NCBI GenBank assembly: GCA_012934845.2 | Contig: WNNJ02003471.1 | Span: forward strand, 162,616-226,615 | Direction: 5' to 3' | Length of the DNA: 64,000 nucleotides | Origin: Pomphorhynchus laevis | Taxonomy: Eukaryota; Acanthocephala; Palaeacanthocephala; Echinorhynchida; Pomphorhynchidae | Program-made: the position numbers and the translations under genes | Part shown: positions 45,650 through 59,900 of the stretch, piece after piece | Numbering within the stretch: position 1 is the stretch's first letter | How the letters are laid out: each line of letters starts with the position of its first letter | Notes under the pieces: model-generated | What the model saw: only the letters and a program-made list of their open reading frames with translations | The model's database searches: none | Told to the model about the DNA's origin: nothing

Positions 45650-45745
45650 TTGTAATTTTGTGAAGATGCTAACAGAAGTTAGCGAAATATCAAAAATAAT
45701 TTATTCTTTTCTTTGATCCAGCTCCAATAATTATTTATTAATAAT
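45650..45745. repeat. Fold-back element, right-half copy
   Basis: gaagatgctaacagaagtta, gcgaaatatcaaaa and gatccagctccaataatt match the right half of the 45230 element about 100 bp further on. Confidence 0.7.
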
Positions 45746-46059
45746 GGATCATTATCAACTATTTAAAATTAAATTTATTATTAGTATACACAAAGAAACA
45801 TCCTTTTTAATTTGTTATTTAAAATACCCAAAGGGAACTTTATTAAGGTTCAAGGTAAATTTTTTATTAAGTGATCTATACGAACTGCTAAAAACCGTGT
45901 GTTACTACACAATAGCTTAATTCGTACAAATATGTTGCCTATTTTACTTCTTGTTATAAATATATTAGGCACGTCTCTATTTTTTGGTAAATTTGATCAT
46001 GTATTTAAAATACACGATTAATATATAAAAATATAAAAATATTTTAAAAGAAAAATCTA

Positions 46060-46452
46060 TCACATAGCACCATGCTCGAAAATCGAGGTATCACTTTTTG
46101 GATTCAAAGAATCGTCGTTACTCTTTTCATTAAGATTTCTAATTTCTTCATTGTAAACGGCCTCAACCTTCTTGAGAAAGATTTGTCTAGCCAGATCTGT
46201 AGAATGATCTAACTGTTGATTTACGTTTGATGATTGTTGAAGGCCAATTAATCGATGAATTGCCTGTGTGCGATAACGCTTGCCTTTTCTATTTTGTCGA
46301 TAATGTACGACCTGAGACACGCAACTTGTAACGAACATGGTCAGCATTACGAAACCAACAACTGACAAAACTGCTAGAGTATATACGAGATGTTCTCTTG
46401 CAAAGTTATCAGCTTCAACTAATAGCCTTGTGTCGTTAAAAGAATTGGACAT
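46060..46452 (-). CDS. Small single-pass membrane protein, unassigned
   Basis: A 130-residue intronless frame: a short N-terminus (MSNSFNDTRLLVEADNFARE), one hydrophobic helix (about residues 23-46, VYTLAVLSVVGFVMLTMFVT), a basic stretch just after it (HYRQNRKGKRYRTQAIHR) and an acidic, polar tail with predicted helix (RQIFLKKVEAVYNEEIRNLN). There is no signal peptide; positive residues after the helix favour an outside N-terminus and inside C-terminus. A TTTATT at 45839 (aataaa on this strand) may be its polyadenylation signal. The architecture recalls small channel or receptor accessory subunits, but I do not recognise the family. Composition is less A+T-rich than the flanks, supporting a real gene. 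Confidence 0.65.
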   Translation of the reverse strand: MSNSFNDTRLLVEADNFAREHLVYTLAVLSVVGFVMLTMFVTSCVSQVVHYRQNRKGKRYRTQAIHRLIGLQQSSNVNQQLDHSTDLARQIFLKKVEAVYNEEIRNLNEKSNDDSLNPKSDTSIFEHGAM

Positions 46453-47434
46453 AAGGTCGAAAGACTAACTTCGCTTATCAAATTGAAAAACAAATTAGGT
46501 AACTAAATATATATGGCAATGTTTAAAAAAGACTATGAATTTCTATAGGTAATTTGCTGATCATTGTGAAACACACAACGTCCAATTAAAATCGATGAAT
46601 TCAACATGAGTAATAAATAAACAGCGCGAAATAAAAAATCAGCAAAATTTCTTTCTAATTTTATGTACATGACTGGATTGTAAGGAAATATAAACACTGA
46701 TCATCTTATGTGATATTATCTGATGTATTTAGAAACTATGTATTCACAAAATCAATTCAATTTTAAGTAATTGAAATTACTTAGAAACAAAATAAGCACA
46801 ACTCATTTTAAATTGCCTATATGTTAAAATGACTGATTACTGATCAGTCATTAATCATGACTGATCAAGACTGATTACTGCAATATTTGCCTAGCTGCGT
46901 TAGTCGATCATATCTATCACTCTTTTATGTTTAACCTTTATTAACATTGAGAATATGCAAAGTATTTATGTATATCATCAGGAAACGAAACAGAAACATC
47001 TGCTAGACAAAATATTTGAATATCAACAGGAAATAATCAGAAATATTGGCAAACGGTCGATCAGCATGAAATAAAGCAGACGTTGCAAACATATTTTAAA
47101 TATCGATATAAAATACGATCAGACATTTAAATAAATGTAATTTATATGTAACTAAAATATCTGAATATTTGAATATTTTGAATATCAACAGGAAATGAAG
47201 CAAAAATATTGGCAAAGGTTTTTTTAATATTGATAGAAAATCTTCAATATAATCTTCAAAATAAATTATAATCTTTTAAAAATACGATCAGACATTTAAA
47301 CAAATGTAATTTATATGTAACTAAAATTACAGTAGTTATCTTTCGATAAATTTTATGAAATGTGAACATTTGCAAAATAAACATTTTTCAATATATACTT
47401 GAAGAACGATAGTGCAATGCAAAAACAAGTCACA
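46453..47434. other. A+T-rich spacer with a partial tandem duplication
   Basis: No gene seen. Two copies of an approximately 150-bp block (gaatatcaacaggaaat ... acgatcagacatttaaa ... gtaactaaaat) lie at about 47020-47155 and 47185-47335. Confidence 0.55.
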
Positions 47435-47999
47435 CTACATTCGTCGCTTGTGTCCGTGTCTCGCAGCTCTTTGTGCCCCTAACTTGGCTTTTCGTACTGC
47501 GGTCTTAAACTGTTTACCTGACTTTGTAGTTTTCCTTTATGTAAAATCTAATTAGAAACGAGATGAAATTCAAAACAAAATGAAACCTTTTGTTTGCCAT
47601 ATCACTTGTTAATGGTATATAAGCGTAAGGATCGGGCTTGTCTTTCTTTTTAACGTCTCCTCGAGCACGCTAGTTGTAGAGAAACATAAAATAAGGTAGT
47701 GTTGTTAAATAAATTACCTTCGACATGTACTGTTCTCCTGAATGCGCGTATTTTCTCTTCTTAACACCTAAATTAAAAACTTAGGGGCGAAGAAGAGCAA
47801 AGAGTTAAAATACCAAAGGAAGCTGATTTCTCATTTTTATTAACACCCAAAGAAAGACTATTTATTTGTTGATCAATATCTTGGCTAGTAGTATCAGATT
47901 CCACTTTGTCTTCATCGCTTTCCAATTGTACAACAATTCTTCCCGAACTGTCCAAAGTAAATGCATCCTCTTCATTACCACAATCCGATTTGATATTTG
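47435..47999 (-). CDS. RRP12: RRP12 last four exons
   Basis: Exons 47999-47814, 47767-47718, 47669-47587 and 47534-47435 encode the acidic linker (EEDAFTLDSSGRIVVQLESD) and the basic C-terminal tail ending RAARHGHKRRM. The split codon TTT-G|GT across the first intron and AA-AG|G across the last keep the frame. Introns are 46, 48 and 52 bp, unusually short against the 4.75- and 7-kb introns of the same gene. Stop TAG at 47437-47435. Confidence 0.9.
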
Positions 48000-50900
48000 C
48001 TTTAAATTAACATTGACAAATGATACTCATAAAAATAAAATATAAAAATTTACAACAAAGATTTTCAGGATATTAGTATTTTTATTGATAGTCAATTCAT
48101 ATCTTAATTAATATTTTTAATTAATTTTATAAATTAAGTCAATCTTCTTAGCTCTACACAATCAACTGATTCCTGCCTTAGTCGCTAATCATCTTTAGCA
48201 CGAATGGATTTCGATTAAGGCATGTTCGTTGGGTTTTGGTGGTTTGGGTGTTGCTGATCCGAAGGTGACTCACGGTTTGGAATACGAATGTGCGATGTTG
48301 TTTCAAAAACCGTACGAATTAGGTTCTAACGGCGACAATTTGGGACAACATCAAGCGATCGTGCTTCGTAGCTTAGCACTTTAGCGAAAGGTTTTTTACA
48401 AGGATTATACTTACAAAACTCTAAAAACGTTCGATTCAAGTATCCAGAATATTATCGCTCACGTATCTCATGATAGAGTTTTGTTGTGGCTTAATACATT
48501 ACCTTTGAAAGCAGAGCATTTGAACTTATCTTCTCGAGAATACGGGGATGGGTTGGCTGCACGCTATGGATGGTCGCATTTATTAACGGGCAACCTCGAC
48601 TGTATTAGTGGCTCAAAAATTAACATTTCCTATCATGCAAACGAGGCGGGATCCCGAGCATTAGGCACGATGTGATAAAAGATATTTTCGCCCATACTCT
48701 CTTAAACAGTTGTTGAGGAATCGAAATTGAACCAATGCTTTTACTTGCTCCTGATTCTGTAAATTTTGAGTCATCAGCTATTTCTAGGGATACTTCTCTT
48801 AGACTAGATATAGTTTGTTCTGGCTTGCCGAATAAAATATGTTTAGACAATATGTCCGAACATTTCTGATTATAAAATAACTGATTACAAGAGTTTAATC
48901 TATACAACAAAAATGGGCAATTCCTGTAAACGTTGTTGTGCATGCAATAGAATACAGGAACTTGTAAACGATGTATTTGTGCTCGTCAGGGTAATAATTG
49001 TATTGACTGTATTGCCACAATTGTTCCAACAGAAACAATTGTGGCTGTAGTAATTCCTGTGCAGTCTTTGACTTTTGTCATGCATCTAATAATTTTTTAA
49101 TTATGCAAATCATAGTGTAGTTATGTCACAGGGAAATGCATATCACCAATCGGATGGCTACGATCATCAAGTCGAATATTCAATGCAGGGCTGTCCTGTA
49201 AAGTCAACAGTTTGGCTTCCCGAGAAGATTGCATGGGGATTTCTAGATCAAAACGCATTCTGTTACTGTTGCGCAGCGAACAATATTTCTAGTGTGAAAA
49301 ATAAAGTGCTCAAACTGGAATCAGATATAGAAAACCAACAAGTATTTGTTTGTTACAGCATCTCATCCGCTGAAAATATTTCATCCCTTTCAAATTTACA
49401 AAGTGCAATAACGATAATCAAGTCAAAATTGGCGAAAGGCAGTCAAGATAATAATTCCCTGAATGATGACATCTCTAAAATTGCTCAGAGAAGATTTGCA
49501 GAAATTGCAAAAGCGATTATGCCGAAAGTCGTACGTTTTCAATTATCGAGAACAATGGAGCATTTTAGACATAAAAATGATACGCTCAATGCGTCTGGCA
49601 CGGTAAAAGTGTTAAAAGATGAATCATAAAGAGATCGTAATATTAGTATCATGAGACTTTTTGAATCATCCGACAACATGTAAGTTTCCCTTTTATGAGA
49701 TATTGAATTTACTAAATCTGAATCGAAACATGATATTTAAGAAGATTTAAAACAAACAATTAAGGATCCACGTCTCTGGCCTGTTCAACCTTTAACGAGC
49801 GAATTGTAGCAAATATGCTTGTTTACCTTATTTCCGGGACTTAAGGATATCGATTGTTACTCGGGTATGTACATACAATGTGATCTATACAAAGATGATA
49901 GAACCATGCAATATAGATTCATACAATTAAGAAGAGAAAAACAAGTTTTAGATGGTACAAAACATTACTTTATTCATGGTGATCGCATTATTTAAACTTC
50001 GTTAGGTGGAGGCGTAGATGGTGTTTCTCTTTGTCAAAACGTACGCTCTTATTCCAATTCTTCCGCCAATCATGTTTCGTCAAAGTTTCAATCGAGTTTG
50101 GCGATTCAAGTTATATGTCAAGAGAATATTTTGTCCAACTCGAAGTAAGGAATTAATCTTGTATCGACATTACAATCTAATTATATGTACAGTTGCAAAT
50201 TCAATTTCGCATTACATAATGTTGAAAGCTTAAAATTTCTTCTAAATTTTGGTTATATGACCTTTCTATGTCATTTTGATGTAATTGTATCAACTTGAAA
50301 TTTTGCACTGATTCAAAAATTTCGATGTATTGAACTATTTGCTAAATGAAAATCGGATGGTAGACCTTATGCAGGAGTCTAAATAGGTCTAAATGATCGA
50401 TTCTCGAAGTGGTATGCTCTGAGACAGACTTCTGCTTAGCGGTTAAAACATGTTATTTATATATAATTGTGTTTCTTTTGTCCGTTTCTAACTGTGTGTG
50501 ATATAATTAAAGAGCTTTCATTAATCTTATCAAAAATCGACTTGTCCAAACCGATCATCTATGCAGATTACTTTAAAGCACATTATTCCCTTCAAATGAA
50601 CTCTAAGATACGGCAAATAATAGAATTTATGTTAGCTTTAAACATCTAAATTCAGCCTGATCCAAATATAATTTCCTATATCGATCATTAGACGTAAAGT
50701 ATCGAATTCAAGATTTGAAATTTCGAATTTCACAGAAGTAAACTGTTTATTGATTGAAAAATATAATATATTTTTGTGTCTGTTCTCAATGGCCTTCTCG
50801 ATATGTTGTAGAGACATCGAACTGACTAAATATAAGGATGAATTGTCGTCGCTTAGATCTACGCGCTAAACGCATTGGAAGGGATGGAGCAGCGAATCAT

Positions 50901-53900
50901 TGCATAAATAATCCTGACCATGAAATGGAAGTAATGATGATAGAGGCATCATTTAAGAGTGATGTCAAATGCAATCAGCGTTAACAGTTTTGGATAGCAC
51001 AGTTAATGAGCGACATACAACTGAACACGTATAATGATTGCCATCTGTTATGATTGACATTAAATCAACTTATACAGAGAAATTGCAATTCTCTATCACT
51101 CATTAAACTATAAAGCGTAGACTTGCTTGTTGTGTCGGTAATAAACTACCTTTATCCCAACATGGATTTCGCAGAGGTATATCAACATTGATTGCTCTTG
51201 AGAAAGTACGATCTACTATTCTTAGTAAAATAGGTTTAATTTGTCACGCCTACAATGTATTTGTTGACTTTTTCAATGCTTTTGACAGCATCAATCGTTG
51301 TCTATTGCTCGCTAAGCTGAACTCGCTTTGTTCAATAACTAGCAACATTTTAAGAACTTTGAAAAAGCAATCCACTGGAATAATAAAATTTTGGATCATT
51401 CAAACTCGCTCCTTTGTTTGATCCACAGCAATATTGATTATATTAATATTTACATCATTAACCGTTGTCTATTTCTCGCTAAGCTGAACTCGCATTATTC
51501 AATTACTGGGAACTTTTAAAAACTTTGCATAGAATCTTATAACCAAATTATGTTAAAATATTTGACAATTTAATTTACTAGCTACCGTTCATTTAAAATA
51601 AAGGAGTTCCTCAAAGCGACCCTTTGAGTTCTTTGCTCTTTTAAATGTTCGTAGGTGACATGCCAGACGTAATAGAAATAATTGTTCCATCTGTCAAAAC
51701 TATTTTATTTGCCGATGATTTGCTAATTATTACGGCATCAATCGATGATACTCAATAACGTTTAAACGAATAATCATCGTACTGCAAGAAAAATATTTTT
51801 AAAGTGAATGAGGCAAAAACAAAAGTGGCCAAGTTTAGACGAGCAGGCAAACAAAACAAGAGAGATGGTTATTTTACAATGAAGCTCCTATTGAATTATC
51901 AGTACGAATAATCATCATACTGATAATAAATATGAAAATAAATGTAGCGAAACTACAGTGGTCAAGTTTAGACGAGCAGGAGAAATTTCTTTTGCTCTTT
52001 GCAAGATAAATTGGTAATTTTACAATGAAGCTTCTATTGAATTCTGTAAATCTTTCAAATATTTAGGATTATCAACCTCGTGGTGTTTTCGAAAACATTT
52101 GTAAGATAAAGTAATCAAGATTCTGATTACGATGCATTGTGTTCTACAATTATGTAGCCTTTCGTTCGATGGTGCCTTGTGATATTTTTCGATAATGCTG
52201 TCACCGATGATCAATTACGGAATTTCAGTTATTTTAATATTTTTTAATATTAAAAAATATTTAATATTTTGTATATAAAATGCTTTTGATGCGAATTAAA
52301 CTTTTATTTAAATATTAAAATATTAATATTTTAATATTAATAAAATTATTTAATATTATTTAATATTATTTTAAATATTAATATTTTTTATATATTTTAT
52401 TATAGCGCAATATAATTATTTAGCTAAAAAATTGTTTTATTTCACTTATTTGTGTAAATTGTAAGCTTAACTAATAAAAACAATCTAAACAGATCAGCAT
52501 AGTCGAATTATATTTAATATAATAAGGGAATGATGTTAGTTGCATAATCAAATAATGTGGATTTCATTGAATAATAAGATGCATTAGTTATACTTTGTGT
52601 CTACCAAATTTCAAATTGATAAAAAAATAAAAAAAATTTATTCTTAAATTTAAAAATAAATAAATTTTTATTAATTTATTAATTTATTAAAACTAAATTT
52701 TTATTTTTATATTTTCAAAACGATAAAGAAAATCGAAATGTCAAACTTACGAATATGAAACCTAGCTATTGATTCCGTATCCAATAAGTCAAGTGGATGA
52801 CCTTCATCTTCTTTGATTATAGTATTAGTGCTTGTTTCCATTGCTTGACGCTTTCGCTTCAGTCGTTTACTTATTTTTGTTGTTGCTGTTGATCGTAATG
52901 TAGGCGCAAAACTAGTAAAGTTTTAAAATATAGAAAATAAGTTAAGGCAATGCAGAAATATGAACCTTGAAGTCACTACAGTTTCGGCTTTGTTCTCATT
53001 AGATCTGTCTTTTCTGATAGATTTTCGAATGTTTCGAATTATAACGTTAATCGACGGATCACTAACAGGCAAATGATTTACAACCATATCAAGCCTAAAT
53101 GTAAGAACTCTTAACGAATCAAAGCTAATTGAATAATGCTCGAGGCAGTTTATCCATGTATTTCTACTTAATTAACAATACGCCAAAACCCCAACAAATA
53201 TTATATTAAATGAACATTTAAACAATAGTTTATTTGTACAAAGTTTTGTGATAATTTAATTTATAATAAATTATATAAATAATTTGTTTATAATTTAAAT
53301 TTTCCAATTATAGTATATTATCATATATTAAATTTAATTGTTCAAACTTTTATTATTTAACTTTATAAAGTGAATTTTATTCAATAATAAATTATTTGAA
53401 GATAATATATAATAAATTTATTAAATTGTTTCAAAAAACTTTTATTATGGAATTGTTTTTAAACTAGCTGTAATCTCTTACCACTTTTTGTTTATATGAA
53501 AAAAACTTATAGTAATTAAAGCTTACTTTAAAAAATATTGTAATTAAATATCGAAATTAAAAGATAATAATATTAATAATAATATTAATTGATATAATAT
53601 TGATATAATATTCGGTGTGGTGGATTCGAATTGCGAATATTAGATTTTGCGAAATGTAGGCGTAAGCTCACTGCTGATGAGGTTCACCCACGCTGATTGT
53701 AGTGTACAGTGATGCTGATAGGATTCAAACAACCACACGAGGATAATATCAAATCGACCAATAAAGGAATACAACTCGTGTTGGCAATTAATATTCACAA
53801 TTTTAATAATATATATTAAATAAAAAATGAAATTTATCAGTATTACAAAAAAAAGAATCAGTGTCAAGTTGTAAAAGGGTTCTAGAGTTCATCGTTAGTC

Positions 53901-56900
53901 GTAGGAGCATACGATAATTAGTGTATTATTTCTGGGCAACGATTTGCTGATCTGCATGCCCGTATACACATAGAAGACGACTTCGCGAGCGCAATCAAAA
54001 GATAACACCGTAGTCTTCCCATGTATTCAGAATAATGTTCATTATGCTCTTCGGATATCTTTTTTGCGAGAGTTTTGATAACATACGTAACCTGATCTCC
54101 CCATAACTCCTACTGTTAGGCAAGAAAGTAAGTGCGGTAAACTGAAATTCACTCCACAGGCACAACTACCGAAACTCTCCCTGGATGGATAATTATATCT
54201 CACAGAAATTACATCCAGAAATTATCTACCGCTCCTTATATAATCTTTTTCATTCAAATTTTGTGCACATTACCACGACGAGACTCCTTTCTCTTTAGCA
54301 AATTTTATTGCGACCTTGAGTTCCGCAGACATATCTGGTAATGAACTCTATCTCATTCTCCACATTTCATCTGCATCCATTATAAGCGTATTCATAATAT
54401 TCAACTCTTCTTTCATACACTCATCTGATGCCCGACCCATCAAAAAGGGGTGGCACATTCTTAGTGACCGAGAATATTCAAACTGTGTATCCATACATGG
54501 ATCTCGGATAGCTAAACCTTAAAGTCTCAGAGGCACATTGCATAATATTCTTAAGCTTTGGAAATTAGATGAGTTACCGAGTAGCTTGAGAATAAACATA
54601 TACGCAATAGCCTCGTTTAGAATAGCGAAATTTGCCGGAGCGATCGGACATGTGCGCATTATGCAGGACCACTTGAATTGCAGAGATCTTACTACCACAG
54701 AGTACGCTATCTGTTCATCTAATTCTGCAATTTCCGTGAGCCTTTCAATCTGAGAAACCTAATATCCGACCTTGGTATCGACCATATCCTTAATAAAATC
54801 ATCAGTACCAATCGAAGATCCAAGTAATTCTGATCCTTCGCTAGTTACAATGAGACGTGTGTCCTGAAATGCAGCTAAGGCAGCTGTTTTCATTGAGGGA
54901 TGAAAACAGTACTTTATACTTTGATTCATTAACATGTAATCCATACCCGGGTTCGATAAATACGATTTCGTCCCATAAAGAACGTATACCACTGATATTT
55001 CATCATATTCGGGCACTTTACGTTGAAGCGTTCGTATAAGAGGAAGTGCAGCTGCTGCAAAAGCGAGCATTGCCAGCGAATCACCTTGGGTGAGGCCTTC
55101 TTGGGACCATTATATGCCATAATCAATAGGAAACTCGGTGTCCTGTGAATAACAGTTTCTAATAATGATCTACATTGAAAGACATACTTTGTTGATGTTC
55201 CGTAGTGTTAACGCTCGATTTGCCGTGCGAAATGCAATATGTGCATCAATTTGTAGAATTCACTAATCTTCGAAGAAGCAAATGACTCACGAACGTGATG
55301 AATGATCTTCTCTGTAGCACATTGATATCCTACACACAATTGGTCTCCATGAGCGACATCCTGCGGATCCTGAGAGATTGAATGAGCCAATACTTTGCCA
55401 ATTATACGCCTACATACCTCATCTATTCCAATAGATCGGACACCGGGCATCTTATCTAAGGCAACCAATCTGCAGGCAGTGAAGGCATTCAAATTCTCAC
55501 AATTGACACGTTTCGTGACTACAAGAGTTGCAAAATCCACCACTGCACTAGCTAATTTACTTGAAGCCGAACCGAAATCATGTAGCATCGAACAACAACG
55601 CCAATAATTCTACCAAGCCGTCAAGTGGCTCCTCCAGTATCAGTTCTTCGAAAGCTTCCTGGTCATACAGGTGTAACCACTCTAGTATTTGGCGTATCGA
55701 TTTTGATTCATAAATATCATCAAGTGACAAGATTTCGACACTCTTACCTTGGTTTTAAAGAAGACGCATAGCAACAGACACTTTACCATAGCGGAACATC
55801 ATGATGAATCTCCTCTTCCAATCCAGCAATTCATCTTCAAGCGAAGCTGTATGTCTCCTTTTTTTCCGTTGCAAAAAGTCGGTCTCATTAAAAAGATCAT
55901 CAAATTTCTCTTCTTTCCACTATTCTATTCGGCGTACTAGTAATTTATTAAAAAGTCTCAAAATAGTTAAATTCCGAGGGGCCACTTGTACTTGAGTCGT
56001 CTCTCCGGTTCTCTGAGTAAGAATACGATGTGTACAATTTGCTGATGGTAATAAAGTCTCACGTGTCATATATTCATTTGATTGACTGTCATTAGCGATT
56101 GAGCTTAAAATACCAGTTGGTAATATCCTATGGTTGCGACAATTCGTGGCTAAGCAGTCCAGTCACGCTCTGCCCTCACGTTTGCAGGAACAACCTTTAC
56201 AGGCATCTGTTGCACCATTACATATGCAACAACGTTGATGTGCCAACGGTTCCCCCTTGCCATAATGTAATTGTTTATACACTGTCCAAAAAGTGCGAGG
56301 GCGGCGATCGTTTTCATAAATATATTTAATAAATATATTTAATATTTATTAAATAATATTATTAAAAGGTATAAAACACTATTTCAGTATTAATTCTACA
56401 AAAGAATTTTTAGAACAGACAAAAGGAATAAATTTTCAAAATATAAATACATACGATTTTAGTACGCTTTATACAAATCTAGATTTAGTAGATATTAAAG
56501 AAGCGTTAGTAAAATTAATTAATCTTATATTCGGAAAAAGATATACATATATATGTTATAATAATTATAACGCCTATCTAACAAAAATTAAACCATCAAA
56601 TAAATATAAATATATGGATAAAATTGAATTAATAGAATCCTTAAATATTTTGATAAATCAAAATTATTTAAAAGTATCTATATTTAGACAAATAAAAGGT
56701 GTTCAATGGGTGATAATAGTAGCCAAATTATAGCTGGCTTATTTTTAAGCTTTATAGAATATGAATTTGTTCATAAATGTTTAAAAAAACCAATCTAAAT
56801 AATATAAAGATATGAAATATGTTTCGATACATTGATGATATATGTGTATTTAATTTTAGCAATTTTTATTCAATTAGTGAACAAATTTATCCAGAAAGCC

Positions 56901-59900
56901 TTATTCTTAACAAAACCAATATTGATGATAAAGAAAGTATATATCTAGATATGAACATTAAATTAACATAAATTAAAACTATTATTAATTTATATCGTAA
57001 AGATGACATATTTAAATTTACAAGAAACATATTTTTGCATGAGCATTCATGCATACCATATAATATAAAATATAATACATTAAATAATGAAATTTTAAGA
57101 ATTGCAACAATATGTAATGATATTGGCTTTCTTCAAAATCATTTAAATAATTTAATAGATACATATTTTAAACTAGGTTACTATAAAAATAACATCAAGC
57201 AGAAAATAGTAAAATATATAAATCAACAAAATATTATTGCAAATAAATGAAAATTCTTAAACGAAATTTTTTTAATTTTTTAATTTTATGGATAATAAAG
57301 CAATATGATTGTATTTGAATAAGATAAACTAAATAATCATAATTCGTCAGAGGAAATATTTATTAGCATGTATTTGGCCCCGCTGCTCTGTCTATCGAAG
57401 AATACGGTTTGAAAATTCTAGCTATATATAAATAACAATAAAATAAAATCTTCTATTATTATTTATTATTTATAATTAATTATTATATTTATCATTTTTT
57501 AAATGAAAAACGATGTGATAAGATATTATCATATATTATTTGATAATATAATTTAACTTGATAAAAATTATATAAAATCTTATCACAATTATTTATTATT
57601 TATCTTTATTTTTTATTTAATACAATATAAAATACGTAGACTCAATTATCTGATCTGATTTGTTCTACTGACAAGTTATTATTGACATGTATACTTTGTT
57701 TCCCGGAATATTTCAGCATTTCAGAAATGCTGAAACTAAGTATTCGTGATACGACATTATTTGTTTGCTTATTTTAAAGCAAGTTTGATGAATTTTATTC
57801 CTACTTTTTTTATTATGGAGAAGTCTTAATCAACAAAATATTATTAAAATTTTAAATTTACAATACATAAATTATTATAATTTATTAATATATTAATATA
57901 TTTATTAATATATTATTTATTCCTATATTATATATTATAGTATGTATTAAATGATAAACACGATATGATAAAATGTGTTAAATGATAAAAACGATATGAT
58001 AGTATGTATTAAATAATAAAAGCGATATGATAGTATGCATTAAATGATAAAAACGATATGATAAAATGTGTCAAATGATAAAAAACGATATGATAGTATG
58101 TATTAAATGATAAAAGCGAGGTGATAAAATGTGTTAAATGATTAAAACGATATGATAAAATGTGTTAAATGATAAAAACGATATGATAGTATGTATTAAA
58201 TGATAAAAACGATATGATAATATGTATTAAATGATAAAAACGAGGTGATAAAATGTGATAAATGATAAAAGCGATATGATAAAATGTGTTAAATGATAAA
58301 ATCGATATGACAAAATGTGTTAAATGATAAAAACGATATGATAAAATGCATTATATGATAAAAACGATATGATAGTATGTATTAAATGATAAAAACGATA
58401 TGATAATATGTATTAAATGATAAAAACGAGGTGATAAAATGTGATAAATGATAAAAACGATATGATAAAATGTGTTAAATGATAAAAACGATATGATAGT
58501 ATGTATTAAATGATGAAAGCGATATGATAAAATGTGTTAAATGATAAAATCGATATGATAAAATGTGTTAAATGATAAAAACGATATTATAGTATGTATT
58601 AAATAATAAAAAGGGTATTATAAAACATGTTAAATGATAAAAACGATATGATAAAATGTGTTAAATGATAAAAACGATATGATAAAATGTGTTAAATGAT
58701 AAAAATCGATATGATAAAATGTGTTAAATGATAAAAACGATATGATAGTATGTATTAAATAATAAAAACGATATTATAAAGTATGTTAAATGATAAAAAC
58801 GATATGATAAAATGTGTTAAACGATAAAATCGATATGACAAAATGTGTTAAATGATAAAAACGATATTATAAAATATGTTAAATGATAAAAACGAGGTGA
58901 TAAAATGTGTTAAATGATAAAATAATATGATAAAATGCATTATATGATACAAACGATAAGATAAAATGCATTATATGATAAAAACGATATGATAAAATGT
59001 GTTAAATGATAAAAACGATATGATAAAATGTGTTAAATGATAAAAACGATATGATAGTATGTATTAAATGATAAAAACGATATGATAATATGTATTAAAT
59101 GATAAAAACGAGGTGATAAAATGTGATAAATGATAAAAACGATATGATAAAATGTGTTAAATGATAAAAACGATATGATAGTATGTATTAAATGATAAAA
59201 ACGATATGATAATATGTATTAAATGATTTAATCGATATGATAAAATGTGTTAAATGATAAAAACGATATGATAGTATGTATTAAATAATAAAAACGATAT
59301 TATAAAATATGTTAAATGATAAAAACGATATGATAAAATGTGTTAAACGATAAAATCGATATGACAAAATGTGTTAAATGATAAAAACGATATGATAAAA
59401 TGCATTATATGATAAAAACGATATGATAAAATGTGTTAAATGATAAAAACGAGGTGATATAATGTGTAAAATGATAAAAACGATATGATAGTATGTATTA
59501 AATGATAAAAACGATATGATAGCATGCATTAGATGATAAAAACGATATGATAAAATGTGTTAAACGATAAAATCGATATGACAAAATGTGTTAAATGATA
59601 AAAACGATATGATAAAATGTGCTAAATGATAAAAACGATATGATAAAATGTGTTAAATGATAAAAACGATATGATAGTATGTATTAAATGATAAAAACGA
59701 TATGATAAAATGTGTTAAATGATAAAAACGATATGAGAGTATGTATTAAATGATATAAACGGTTTGATAAAATGTATTAAATGATAAAATGTATTAAACG
59801 ATATGATAAAATGTGCTAAATGATAAAAACGATATTTACATGAAACTCCGAACAAAAATTAAAAAAGGTTTTAAATTTCAATTTTGCACTAACTTGATAT

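Noticed and set aside
57940-59835. CRISPR-like regularly spaced repeats
   Set aside because: The array is head-to-tail 31-bp units with no unique spacers, in an animal gene intron.
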